Shown here piece after piece: positions 27,011 to 35,638 of a DNA stretch of 64,000 bases (the first letter of the stretch is position 1; each line of letters begins with the position of its first letter). The translations under genes were made by a program, and so were the position numbers. Under the pieces are notes generated by a model. That model was not told the origin of the DNA, did not search any database, and saw only the letters and a list, made by a program, of their open reading frames with translations. Source of the DNA: Caenimonas sedimenti (lineage in GTDB: Bacteria > Pseudomonadota > Gammaproteobacteria > Burkholderiales > Burkholderiaceae_C); assembly GCF_007833165.1 (NCBI RefSeq), contig NZ_VOBQ01000014.1:186001-250000 (forward strand), written 5' to 3'.

Positions 27011-28270
27011 TCACAGCACCGGCGCCAGCAGCGCCGTCACCCGCTCCCGCGCCTTTTCCCAGGCCGGGCGCCGCTGCCACTGCGCGAGCGTGATCTGCTT
27101 GCAGCGGCGCAAGTCGTCCTCGAACACCTCCGTCAGCCGGCGCGCGAACCCGGCTTCGTAGACGTTCAGGTTGGCCTCGTCGTTCAGGTGGAACGAGCGC
27201 GGGTCGAAGTTGGTCGAGCCCACCGAAGCCAGCAAGCCGTCGACGATGACCATCTTGCAGTGGTACATGGTGGGCTGGTACTCGTGGATCTCGGCGCCGG
27301 CCTCCAGCAGTTCGCCCCACAAGGCGCGCGAAGCATGACGCACCGTCTGGGTGTCGATGCGCTTGCCGGGGGTGATGACACGCAGCCGCACGCCGCGCCG
27401 CAACGCCGCGACCAGCGCCTCGCGCACCACTTCGTCGGGCACGAAGTACGCGCTGGCGATGTCGATGCTGCGCACGGCCGCAGTGATGGCGATCAGGTAC
27501 ATCAGCTGCATGCTGTCGCTGCCGGCGCTCGGTGAGCTGGAGAACATCTGGGCGCGCAGCGTGCCGGCCGCTTCCAGTTCGGGGAAGTAGTCGGCGCCGT
27601 GCAGCACCCGGCCCGTCGTCTTGCTCCAGTTGGAGAGCATCACGCTCTGCATCTGCGCCACCACCGGCCCCTGCACGCGGAAGTGCATGTCGCGCCAATG
27701 CTCCTCGTCCTGCGCGTGGCCCGTCCAGGGCGGCGCGATCCCGACGCCGCCGGTGAAGCCGGTGCGGCCATCCACGATCAGCAGCTTGCGGTGGGTCCGG
27801 TTGTTGATGCGGCCCAGGTTGTACCAGCGCAGCGGGTGGAACATGTGGACTTCGCCCCCGGCCTCCTCCATGCGCTTGCGCACGGACTGGTCGATCTCGA
27901 GGCTGCCCACCCAGTCGAGCAGCACGTGCACCCGCACGCCGGCACGCGCGCGCTCGGCCAGCGCTTCGGCGAACTCCTCACCGATCTCGCCCGACCAGTA
28001 GATGAAGGTTTCGAACAGCACGGTCTCGCGCGCGCCGCGGATGGCCTCCAGCATCGCGGGGAAGATCTCGTCGCCATTGATCAGCACGTCGACCCGGTTG
28101 CCCTCGGTGATGTCCGGGCCCAGCAGCATGCCCATGGAGCGGTCGAACTGCGGGTCGTCCACCGGGTACAGGTGCGGGATCTGGTGGGAGACGCGGCGTT
28201 CGCCCAGGTTCAGGTTGACCAGGAGCAGGGTGGCGAGCAGGACGAGGGCGACGGTCAGGGCGATCCACAT
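27011..28270 (-). CDS. cardiolipin synthase-like phospholipase D protein
   Basis: A 419-residue PLD-superfamily protein with an N-terminal membrane anchor (residues 2-20) and two HKD motifs: H160-x-K-x4-D (THRKLLIVD) and H337-x-K-x4-D (YHCKMVIVD), each followed by the GG/GS-x-N type loops (GGVGIAP, SVGSTNFD). Members join or hydrolyse phosphodiesters, here probably phosphatidylglycerol to cardiolipin. The two motifs support catalysis. ClsB-like in length; the exact class is not assigned. Convergent with the SUFU gene. Confidence 0.9.
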   Translation of the reverse strand: MWIALTVALVLLATLLLVNLNLGERRVSHQIPHLYPVDDPQFDRSMGMLLGPDITEGNRVDVLINGDEIFPAMLEAIRGARETVLFETFIYWSGEIGEEFAEALAERARAGVRVHVLLDWVGSLEIDQSVRKRMEEAGGEVHMFHPLRWYNLGRINNRTHRKLLIVDGRTGFTGGVGIAPPWTGHAQDEEHWRDMHFRVQGPVVAQMQSVMLSNWSKTTGRVLHGADYFPELEAAGTLRAQMFSSSPSAGSDSMQLMYLIAITAAVRSIDIASAYFVPDEVVREALVAALRRGVRLRVITPGKRIDTQTVRHASRALWGELLEAGAEIHEYQPTMYHCKMVIVDGLLASVGSTNFDPRSFHLNDEANLNVYEAGFARRLTEVFEDDLRRCKQITLAQWQRRPAWEKARERVTALLAPVL

Positions 28271-28375
28271 GGCGGAAGATGCTACTCAAAGCTGAGGCGC
28301 TCAGGGAGCGCAACGGCACGAACCGGCTACGATGCCGTTCGCGTCCTACGCGCCATCCTGCCGGGAGGTCTTCCT

Positions 28376-29005
28376 TTGCCACGTTTCGCCACCATCCTGC
28401 TTCTCCTGCTGGCCGCCACCGCCGCCGCCACCGTCGGCGCCCAGGCACCGCGGACCGATGACTACGGCGGGCTGGCCAGCTACCCCGTGCCCGCGGTGAG
28501 GGGCGGCCCGGCGGAATTCCGCTATTGCGTGGTCTATGCCAAGCGGGCCTGGCGGGTGGGCGGCATGGTGGCGGAAGGCAAGATCTCGCTGGGGCAGGCG
28601 AAGCGCTGGGCGGGTGAGCGGCTGGGCAAGAACGCCGCCATGGTCGAGATCGCGGACTATGACCAGCTGGAGAGGGGTGGCTTCAAGACGCACCACCAGA
28701 TGGCCGCCGCCCGCTTCATCCGCTGCGCCAACGCGCTGAAACTCAACCCCCAGATGCAGCACGGCGGCAATGCCGAACATTGCTTCCGCATGATCGGCGC
28801 CCTCGACATCGTGGCGCGGGCGCGCGCGGAAGGCCGCCCCGAGGAGCAGGCCAGGCAGGAGTTGCGGACCCATCGCCCCGACATCAAGGATGAAACCGTC
28901 GAATCGGTCGTGAAGCTGGCGTTCTCGGGCAAGACGATCAACGAGGGCAGTGGCGTGATCGAGGACGCCTTCTCGGAGTGCTTCTCACGCGCCGGCGGGC
29001 GTTAG
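28376..29005 (+). CDS. exported protein of unknown function
   Basis: A 209-residue protein; the start is TTG 28376, preceded by a good GGGAGG site. The signal peptide (LPRFATILLLLLAATAAATVGAQA) is clear. The mature part has EFRYCVVYAKRAWRVGG, KTHHQMAAARFIRCANALKL, NAEHCFRMIGALDIV and a C-terminal DAFSECFSRAGG, with four to five cysteines that could pair. No named family is recognised. Convergent with the 7TM-DISM gene. Confidence 0.75.
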   Translation: MPRFATILLLLLAATAAATVGAQAPRTDDYGGLASYPVPAVRGGPAEFRYCVVYAKRAWRVGGMVAEGKISLGQAKRWAGERLGKNAAMVEIADYDQLERGGFKTHHQMAAARFIRCANALKLNPQMQHGGNAEHCFRMIGALDIVARARAEGRPEEQARQELRTHRPDIKDETVESVVKLAFSGKTINEGSGVIEDAFSECFSRAGGR

Positions 29006-29021
29006 ACAGGCCGAGCCAGCG

Positions 29022-30686
29022 TCAGTCCTCCCAGGCCTCGATCTCGATGTGCCGGAGGTCGCGGCGGGCTGGATCGTCCAGCGCCCGTGAGAGCTTGCGC
29101 GTGAGCTGCATCACCGGAATCTGCGGCGCCGTGACGCGGACGAAGGCGATGCGCAGGTCGGGTTCGCGCGAGGGGATGCCGAAGCGCTCGCTGCGCAGCG
29201 CCTCGGCGAAGAGGGCGGCGATGAATCCTTCGATCTCGGCGTCGCTGTCGTGCAGCATGTCGCGCACCACCAGCTCATGGAAGGACCAGCGCCCGATCTG
29301 CCCGCCGGGGCGGGCGGCCGCCGCCATCATCGATTGCAGGTACTTTTCGACCGCGCTGCCGTCGTGCTCGCGCAGCACCGTGCGTCCCGGCGTGAGGCCG
29401 GTGAAGCGCAGCAGCAGCAGGGTGGCCCGCAAGGCCTTTTCCTCGCCCTCCTGCCGCGGAAACGCCAGGCGCGCCCCGATCTCGTCGCGGGACTCCTCCT
29501 GCGGCCCGGCGATCTCCTCCAGCTTGCGCAGGTGCCGGCGGACTTCGCCGCGCCGGTGCTCCAGCAGGCGCAGGCCATGCAGCTGGAAGGGGATCTGCAA
29601 CATGCCGGCGAACGGCAGCACCATCAGTACCCATTCGGCGAAGCGCACCTGCCCATCGAGGGCCATGGCGACGGTGCCGACGCCCGCCAGCAAGGGCAGG
29701 TAGCCGGCCAGCAGCCAGCCGGCCGCCCGGTTGTGCGTTCGCCAGGCCAGGACCATGCCGATGAAGCCGAGCGTGACCGCGACGCCCATGACGCCGAGCG
29801 ACACGGCTTGCTCCACCGGCAGCGCCAGCGGCAGGAGGGCCGCGCCCGTCAGCAGGCACAGCAGGCCCGCGACCCGGAGCAGGCGGCTGAAGCGCGGCGT
29901 GCTGCGCTCCAGCGCGAAGGCGCGTTCGAGCAGCAGCAAGGCCAGGCCCGAGGCGAAGCAGGCTGACAGCGCGACGCATTGCGTGCGCCAGGCGGCCAGC
30001 ATGGGCCAGAGCACCGCCTCCCCGAGGCCGGTGACGAACAAGCCGTGCGCGATGATGGCCAGTGTCAACAGGCCGTAGCAGACGTAGGCGCCGCTGCGGT
30101 GAACCAGGGCCATCACCAGCGCGTAAAGCGCCGCCAGCGCCGCCACCGAGAAACCCAGCGTCATGCCGGCCAGCGTGAGGCGCGATTGCAGCTCCCATTG
30201 GCCCTGCGGCGCCAGGAGCACATGCCCTTGCGCGGGCACGGTCGCCTGCAGGCGCACATAGACCGTGCGCGGCCCCACGGTGGGGGGCAGCGCCAGCGTG
30301 GCGGGGAAGCGCTGGTGCAGCCGTTCGGAGGCTGGCACGTCGCGGCCGCTGCGGCCCACGGGCGTACCGGCGCCGTCGGCGAGATAGAGCTCGGCGGTGC
30401 GGAGCGACGGATGGGTGAATTCGAGCACCCAGCTGCGCGACAGCTCCGGCAGCGTGATGGCCAGCCAGGTCGGACGCCGCGCGGCAGCGCGGAACTCCGC
30501 GTCTTCGCCCGGGCGCACGGCCGTGGGCGCCAGCGCGTCCAGCAGCTCCCTGGCCTGCGCAAAAGTGTCCCCGCCTTCCGGCGGCTGCCAGCTCTTGACG
30601 CTCACGATCTGCGGGGGCGGGGCGGCAGCGGCGGCCAGGGCCACGACCAGCAGCCACAGCCCCGCCAACCACGGCAACACTTTCAT
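29022..30686 (-). CDS. 7TM-DISM-type sensor protein with a possible degenerate GGDEF domain
   Basis: A 554-residue protein: signal sequence, periplasmic DISM-like beta domain (about residues 25-170), seven membrane helices (about 175-375), then a cytoplasmic region of about 170 residues. The extracytoplasmic part recalls 7TMR-DISMED2 carbohydrate-binding modules (VLEFTHPSLRTAELYL, RTVYVRLQATVP). In the tail, GRWSFHELVV occupies the place of a GGDEF motif and IAFVRVTAP the later strand, so it may be a catalytically dead GGDEF relative. That reading is weak; no intact GGDEF or kinase motif exists. Divergent from the asparaginase gene. Confidence 0.7.
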   Translation of the reverse strand: MKVLPWLAGLWLLVVALAAAAAPPPQIVSVKSWQPPEGGDTFAQARELLDALAPTAVRPGEDAEFRAAARRPTWLAITLPELSRSWVLEFTHPSLRTAELYLADGAGTPVGRSGRDVPASERLHQRFPATLALPPTVGPRTVYVRLQATVPAQGHVLLAPQGQWELQSRLTLAGMTLGFSVAALAALYALVMALVHRSGAYVCYGLLTLAIIAHGLFVTGLGEAVLWPMLAAWRTQCVALSACFASGLALLLLERAFALERSTPRFSRLLRVAGLLCLLTGAALLPLALPVEQAVSLGVMGVAVTLGFIGMVLAWRTHNRAAGWLLAGYLPLLAGVGTVAMALDGQVRFAEWVLMVLPFAGMLQIPFQLHGLRLLEHRRGEVRRHLRKLEEIAGPQEESRDEIGARLAFPRQEGEEKALRATLLLLRFTGLTPGRTVLREHDGSAVEKYLQSMMAAAARPGGQIGRWSFHELVVRDMLHDSDAEIEGFIAALFAEALRSERFGIPSREPDLRIAFVRVTAPQIPVMQLTRKLSRALDDPARRDLRHIEIEAWED

Positions 30687-30734
30687 TCATTCCTCCGGGC
30701 GGCGTGATGATAGACGGCTCGCGATAATGAGCGC

Positions 30735-31751
30735 ATGCAAGACCTGGTCCCCATGATCGAAACCCGCCGCGGGGGGACGCCGGAGGGCCTGCATTTCGGT
30801 GCGCTCGCCGTCGCCGACGCGCGTGGCCGGTTGCTGGCGCACGCGGGCGACGCGCACAGGATCTGCTTCACCCGCTCGTGCCTCAAGCCCCTGCAGGCGC
30901 TGCCCTTCCTGCAGGCGGGGGGCATGCGCCGCTTCGGCCTGGCACCGGCGCAGCTGGCCCTGCTGTGCGCGAGTCACAGCGGCGAGCCCATGCACGTGGA
31001 GCAGGTGCAGCGGATCCTCGACCTGGCAGGCGTGAACCACAAGACGCTGCAATGCGGCTGTCACGTGCCCATGTTTGCCGAGCTGGGCGTGGCGCCCGCG
31101 CCGGCCCCGGGCACTTACGACGAGCGCCACCACAATTGCAGCGGCAAGCACAGCGGCTTCCTGGCGTACTGCGTGCAGCACGGCCACCCGCTTCACAACT
31201 ACCTGGCACCGGCTCATCCGCTGCAGCAGTCGATCCGGCGTGACGTCGCGGCTGCTGTGGGTCTCGCGCCGGAGCAGCTGGCGATGGGGGTGGACGGCTG
31301 TTCAGCGCCCAACTACGCGTTGCCGCTCGTCAACCTTGCCTGGGGCTTCGCCCGGCTGGCGACCGGCGCCGCCGATCCGGTCTATGGGGGATCCTTCGCG
31401 CAACTGGCCGATGCCATGACTGCGCATCCGGAACTCGTCTCCGGCACCCGGCGCAACGACCTCGCCTTCATGCAGGCCGGCCGCGGCGACTGGGTGACCA
31501 AGATCGGAGCCGACGGCATTCAGGTGGTGGCGAGCCGCGCGCGCGGCGAAGCGCTGGCCCTGAAAATCAGCGACGGGAACACCACGGCCTTGTTCGCCGC
31601 GACGGTGGAGGCCCTGGACCAGCTGGGCTGGCTCGATGGGCGCCAGCGCGAGGAGCTGCGGCCGTGGCGCAACGAGGCCATTGCCAACTTGCGCGGCACG
31701 AGGGTGGGCGACCGGCGCGCCGTGTTTCGCCTGGAGCGGCCGGCCGCTTAG
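30735..31751 (+). CDS. L-asparaginase II (thermolabile, Rhizobium type)
   Basis: A 338-residue enzyme of the asparaginase II family, releasing ammonia from asparagine. Signatures: FTRSCLKPLQALPF near residue 45, LLCASHSGEPMHVEQV, KTLQCGCHVPMF, HNCSGKHSGFLAYC (conserved Cys/Lys core), GVDGCSAPNYALPL and the C-terminal ALALKISDGN. No signal peptide, so cytoplasmic. It is divergent from the 7TM-DISM gene and converges on the 178-residue protein. Confidence 0.92.
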   Translation: MQDLVPMIETRRGGTPEGLHFGALAVADARGRLLAHAGDAHRICFTRSCLKPLQALPFLQAGGMRRFGLAPAQLALLCASHSGEPMHVEQVQRILDLAGVNHKTLQCGCHVPMFAELGVAPAPAPGTYDERHHNCSGKHSGFLAYCVQHGHPLHNYLAPAHPLQQSIRRDVAAAVGLAPEQLAMGVDGCSAPNYALPLVNLAWGFARLATGAADPVYGGSFAQLADAMTAHPELVSGTRRNDLAFMQAGRGDWVTKIGADGIQVVASRARGEALALKISDGNTTALFAATVEALDQLGWLDGRQREELRPWRNEAIANLRGTRVGDRRAVFRLERPAA

Positions 31752-31756
31752 CTGCG

Positions 31757-32293
31757 CTACGACCGGCGCTTCTGGCGGACGATGTACACCATCGCCGCCA
31801 GCACCGCCCCCGCGATCATCGCCTTGCGGATGAAGCCCGCGCGGTTGTGCCGCCACTCGGCCGGCCCGCCCATCTCGGCATAGATGTTCGGGATGTGACC
31901 ATGGGCCAGATCCTGCAGGATCCCCTCGACCACATTGACCCGGTCGGCGAACAGCAGCATCAGCCAGTGGCGCAGGTCGTTCTCGCTGTAGCGGAAGGCT
32001 GCGCCGCGGATCAGGCCGGAAACGCCCGACGGCGGGGTGCTCGTGCCGAACACCGGCGTGAGCCCCGGCCGCTCCGTGGAGTGAAACACCTTGACGGTGC
32101 GCGGCTGATGCGCCGGGGCGTCCCAGTGCACGTTGTCCAGGCGGGGCGGCGTCCGTTCCATGGGCACGGCCGGCCGCATCTTCGGGTCGAGGTCGGCGCC
32201 CCAGCCCTGGATATCGGGCGGCGGGGTTTTCTGCCGCGCCTGCGGTTCAGTCTTCTCGACGTAGACGACGTCGTCGTCGGTGTGATCGTGCAT
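31757..32293 (-). CDS. hypothetical protein with C-terminal membrane helix
   Basis: A 178-residue protein that begins with an acidic/polar stretch (MHDHTDDDVVYVEKTEP), a Pro-rich linker, then a compact helical part with WLMLLFADRVNVVEGIL and DLAHGHIPNIYAEMGG. A single C-terminal membrane segment (KAMIAGAVLAAMVYIV) precedes a basic tail, so it probably sits in the inner membrane, tail-anchored. Family unknown. It starts 14 nt after the alcohol dehydrogenase gene ends on the same strand, so the two are likely cotranscribed. Confidence 0.75.
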   Translation of the reverse strand: MHDHTDDDVVYVEKTEPQARQKTPPPDIQGWGADLDPKMRPAVPMERTPPRLDNVHWDAPAHQPRTVKVFHSTERPGLTPVFGTSTPPSGVSGLIRGAAFRYSENDLRHWLMLLFADRVNVVEGILQDLAHGHIPNIYAEMGGPAEWRHNRAGFIRKAMIAGAVLAAMVYIVRQKRRS

Positions 32294-32307
32294 GGCGGTC
32301 CTCGCTT

Positions 32308-33462
32308 TCAATGCGTGACGGACGGTGGAATCAGCACCGGCTTGATGCAGTTGTCCAGCTTGCTGGAGAAGATGTGGTACGCGTCGGAAACCGCGTCCAG
32401 CGGGAAGCGGTGCGTGATGATCTCGCTGGGCTTGATGCGCCCGGCCTGGATGTGCTCGATCAGGCGTGGCAGGTGGCGCTTGACGCTGGCCTGGTTGGCG
32501 CGGATCGTGAGCCCCTTGTTGACGACGTTGCCGATCGGCACCATGTTGCCCGTCGGGCCATAGACGCCGACGACGGACACCGTGCCGCCCTTGCGCACGG
32601 AGTTGATGCACCAGTGCAGCACGATGGCCGAGCCGGCCTGCAGCTTGAGCTTGACGCCGGTGAGGTGCTGCAGCGCGCTGCCCACCGCCTCGGCCCCGAC
32701 GGCATCGATGCACACGTCCGCGCCGAGCCAGTCGGTCATCTTCTTGATGTGCTCCGCCATGTCGTTCACTTCCTTGAAGTTCACGATCTCGCATTGCGCG
32801 AAGCGCTTGACGAACTCCAGCCGGTAGTCGACGTGGTCGACGACGATCACGCGGCCTGCGCCCAGCAGCCAGGCCGACTTGGCCGCGAAGATGCCGACCG
32901 GCCCGGCGCCGAACACCACCACCGTGTCGCCCTCCCGGATGCCGCCCATTTCCGCGGCCTGGTAGCCCGTGGGGAAGGCATCGGTGAGCAGCACCGCGTC
33001 CTCGATGTCCATGTCGGCCGGCAGCACGGTGGGCCCCACGTCCGCCATCGGCACGCGCACGTATTCCGCCTGGCCGCCGTCGTAGCCGCCCGTCGTGTGC
33101 GAATAGCCGTAGATGCCGCCGACGGCGGTGGCCTCGGGATTGGTGTTGTGGCAGTTGGAGTAAAGCTCCTTCTTGCAGAAGAAGCAGCTGCCGCAGAAGA
33201 TGTTGAAGGGCACCAGCACGTGGTCACCCTTCTTCAGGTTCTGCACCGACGGCCCGACTTCCTCGACGATGCCCGTGAATTCATGACCGAAGGTCATGCC
33301 GACGCGCGTGTCGGGGACGAGCCCGTGGTAAAGATGCAGGTCCGATCCGCAAATGCAGGATCGTGTCACCCGGACGATCGCGTCGTTGGGGTGTTCGATT
33401 TCGGGTTCGGCCTTGTTCACCGCGCGGACGCGGTAAGGGCCCCGGTAGTTCATGGCCAGCAT
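32308..33462 (-). CDS. zinc-dependent alcohol dehydrogenase (formaldehyde dehydrogenase-like)
   Basis: A 384-residue medium-chain dehydrogenase. Catalytic zinc ligands lie in CICGSDLHLY and GHEFTG; the structural zinc Cys cluster is CGSCFFCKKELYSNC. The NAD loop is VVVFGAGPVGIFAA. The sequence is close to the glutathione-independent formaldehyde dehydrogenase type. ATG 33462 is preferred because GGGAG lies 7 nt upstream; an ATG five codons earlier has no site. Divergent from the arginase gene by about 130 bp. Confidence 0.9.
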   Translation of the reverse strand: MLAMNYRGPYRVRAVNKAEPEIEHPNDAIVRVTRSCICGSDLHLYHGLVPDTRVGMTFGHEFTGIVEEVGPSVQNLKKGDHVLVPFNIFCGSCFFCKKELYSNCHNTNPEATAVGGIYGYSHTTGGYDGGQAEYVRVPMADVGPTVLPADMDIEDAVLLTDAFPTGYQAAEMGGIREGDTVVVFGAGPVGIFAAKSAWLLGAGRVIVVDHVDYRLEFVKRFAQCEIVNFKEVNDMAEHIKKMTDWLGADVCIDAVGAEAVGSALQHLTGVKLKLQAGSAIVLHWCINSVRKGGTVSVVGVYGPTGNMVPIGNVVNKGLTIRANQASVKRHLPRLIEHIQAGRIKPSEIITHRFPLDAVSDAYHIFSSKLDNCIKPVLIPPSVTH

Positions 33463-33591
33463 GCAAAAAGCTCCCATTCGCTGAATGACAAGACTTCATT
33501 CTGCGTACCCGTCCCCATCCATGCGGCGCCTGAAGCAACCTGTAGCAAGAATCCCGCGACGGCCGCGCTTCGGCCACAATCCGGCGCACGC

Positions 33592-34509
33592 ATGACCATC
33601 GCCAGGACTGTCAGCCTCATCGGCGCCCCCACGGACGTGGGCGCCAGCGTGCGTGGCGCGGGCATGGGGCCGGAGGCGCTGCGCGTGGCCGGGCTGGCCG
33701 AGGCCCTGCGTTCGCAACGGCTGACTGTGGTCGACCGCGGCAATCTCGCCGGGCCGCCGAACCCCTGGATGCCGCCGACGCAGGGGGTGCGGCACATGGA
33801 CGAGGTCGTGGCCTGGAACCGCGCGGTGTTCGACGAGGTGGCCGCCGCGCTGGGGCGCGGCCACGTGCCGCTGCTGATGGGAGGAGACCATTGCCTGGCG
33901 ATCGGTTCCATCAGCGCCATCGCGCGGCACTGCCGCGAACGCAGGAAGAACCTGCGCGTGGTCTGGCTCGACGCCCACACCGACGTGAACACCGAGGCGA
34001 TCAGCCCCAGCGGCAACCTGCATGGCATGCCGGTGAGCTGCCTGCTGGGCCATGGCCCGGCGCAATTGGTCGGCTGGAGCGGCGAGCGTGCCGCCATCGC
34101 GGCCGACAACATCGATTTCATCGGCATCCGCAGCGTCGATGCGGACGAGAAGCAGGCCATCCGCCTGCTGGGCCTGCAAGTGTTCGACATGCGGCACATC
34201 GACGAGCACGGGATGCGCAACACCATGACGGAGGTGCTGCAGGACGTGGATGAGGACACCCACTTGCACGTGAGCTTCGACCTGGACTGCCTCGACCCGA
34301 TGGAGGCGCCCGGCGTCGGCACCGGCGTGCGGGGCGGCCCGACCTACCGCGAGATGCAGCTGTGCATGGAGATGATCGCCGACACGGGGCAGCTGGCCTC
34401 CGTCGACGTGGTGGAGATCAACCCCGCGCTCGATGTGCGGAACCAGACGGCGCAGCTGGCCGTGGAGTTCATCCAGAGCTTGTTCGGGGCGTCGACGTTG
34501 GCGCGGTGA
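33592..34509 (+). CDS. rocF: arginase
   Basis: A 305-residue ureohydrolase that splits arginine into ornithine and urea. The binuclear Mn ligands appear in order: GGDHCLAIG, WLDAHTDVN and SFDLDCLDP. Further signatures are NLHGMPVS, which binds the substrate, and EINPALDVRNQT near the C-terminus; this favours arginase over agmatinase. The start MTIARTVSLIGAPTDVG matches the family's N-terminus. It converges on the Bug receptor gene, with a palindromic repeat in between. Confidence 0.94.
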   Translation: MTIARTVSLIGAPTDVGASVRGAGMGPEALRVAGLAEALRSQRLTVVDRGNLAGPPNPWMPPTQGVRHMDEVVAWNRAVFDEVAAALGRGHVPLLMGGDHCLAIGSISAIARHCRERRKNLRVVWLDAHTDVNTEAISPSGNLHGMPVSCLLGHGPAQLVGWSGERAAIAADNIDFIGIRSVDADEKQAIRLLGLQVFDMRHIDEHGMRNTMTEVLQDVDEDTHLHVSFDLDCLDPMEAPGVGTGVRGGPTYREMQLCMEMIADTGQLASVDVVEINPALDVRNQTAQLAVEFIQSLFGASTLAR

Positions 34510-34516
34510 TCCTTTT

Positions 34517-34614
34517 CTCCCTCCCCCTCCGGGGGAGGGTGGGGTGGGGGCGCGCATGGCACCACGGCTTGCCACCGGCGCCCCCATCCCAACCTTCCCC
34601 CAGAGGGGGAAGGA
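34517..34614. repeat. paired inverted palindromic (REP/BIME-like) element
   Basis: Two units of about 37 bp in inverted orientation, 34517-34553 and 34578-34614, with about five mismatches. Each is itself a G/C hairpin (CTCCCCCTCC paired with GGGGGAGG; TTCCCCC paired with GGGGGAA). They lie between convergent rocF and the Bug gene, where such elements often serve as terminators or RNA-stabilising sites. Confidence 0.7.
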
Positions 34615-34625
34615 GCAAGTCAGGA

Positions 34626-35603
34626 CTACTGCGGCTCCAGCCCCACCTTCTTCACCAGCGCCGCGTACTTCGCCAGCTCGCGCCGGAACGCGGCCTGCGC
34701 CTCTTCCGGCGTGCTGATGGCGATGGTGTTGCCCTGCTTGGCCATCGTTTCCTTGACCGCCGGGTCGTTGAAAGCCGCGACGACGGCATCGTGCGCCTTC
34801 TTCACCTGCGCGGGCGGCAAGCCCTTGGGACCGATCACCGCGAACCAGGCTTCCACCGCGAAGTTGGTGAGGCCCTGCTCGGCGAAGGTCGGGATCTCGG
34901 CCGCGGCCTGCGTGCGCTGCGGCGTCAGCGTGCCGATGGCGCGCAGCGCGCCGCTCTTGATGTGCGCCTGCACGCTCGGCAGGGCGGCGACGCCGAAATC
35001 CACCTGGCCGCCGATCAGGTCGGTGACCATCGGGCCCACGCCCTTGTAGGGGATGTGCTTGGCGGTCGCCCCGGCCGCTTCCAGGAACAGCTCCGCGGCC
35101 AGGTGCAGGATGGTGCCGTTGCCGCCGGAGGCGAAGTTCAGCTGGCCCGGCTTGCTTTTCAGCAGCGCGATGAAGTCCTTGCCAGTGGTGGCCGGCACCT
35201 TGGCCGGGTTCACGACCAGCACCATCGGCGTGGAGCCAACGACCGCGATGGGCGTGAAGTCGCCGGGCATGTCGAACGGCAGCGACTTGAGCACGCTGGG
35301 GAAGATCACGACGTTGTTCGACACGACCGACAGCGTGCTGCCGTCCGGCGCGGACTTCGCCAGCGCCTGCAGGCCGACCACGCCACCGGCGCCGGGCTGG
35401 TTCTCCACCACCACGTTGGCATTGAGCGCCTTGCCCAGGGCCTGCTGCGCGGAGCGCGTGATCGCATCGACGCCGGAGCCGGTGGCGTTGGGCAGGATGA
35501 ACTTGACGGTGCCGCTCTGGGCCTGCGCGGCCCAGGGCAGGAACGCCGCGCCGGCCGATGCGGCCAGCAGGGTGCGGCGGGAGAGTTGTTGGATGCGGTT
35601 CAT
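34626..35603 (-). CDS. Bug-type (TctC) tripartite tricarboxylate transporter receptor
   Basis: A 325-residue periplasmic binding protein. The N-terminus NRIQQLSRRTLLAASAG looks like a twin-arginine signal (SRRTLL). The mature part shows the Bug pattern VKFILPNATGSGVDAITRS, VVVENQPGAGG, PYKGVGPMVTDLIGGQVD and PTFAEQGL. Bug proteins capture carboxylates, though most lack known ligands. No TctA/TctB membrane genes are nearby. It is downstream (35 nt) of the CoA-transferase, so it may supply the cluster's substrate. Confidence 0.92.
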   Translation of the reverse strand: MNRIQQLSRRTLLAASAGAAFLPWAAQAQSGTVKFILPNATGSGVDAITRSAQQALGKALNANVVVENQPGAGGVVGLQALAKSAPDGSTLSVVSNNVVIFPSVLKSLPFDMPGDFTPIAVVGSTPMVLVVNPAKVPATTGKDFIALLKSKPGQLNFASGGNGTILHLAAELFLEAAGATAKHIPYKGVGPMVTDLIGGQVDFGVAALPSVQAHIKSGALRAIGTLTPQRTQAAAEIPTFAEQGLTNFAVEAWFAVIGPKGLPPAQVKKAHDAVVAAFNDPAVKETMAKQGNTIAISTPEEAQAAFRRELAKYAALVKKVGLEPQ

Positions 35604-35638
35604 GGTTGGTGTCTCCTTGGGATCGTTCGTTGCCGGCC

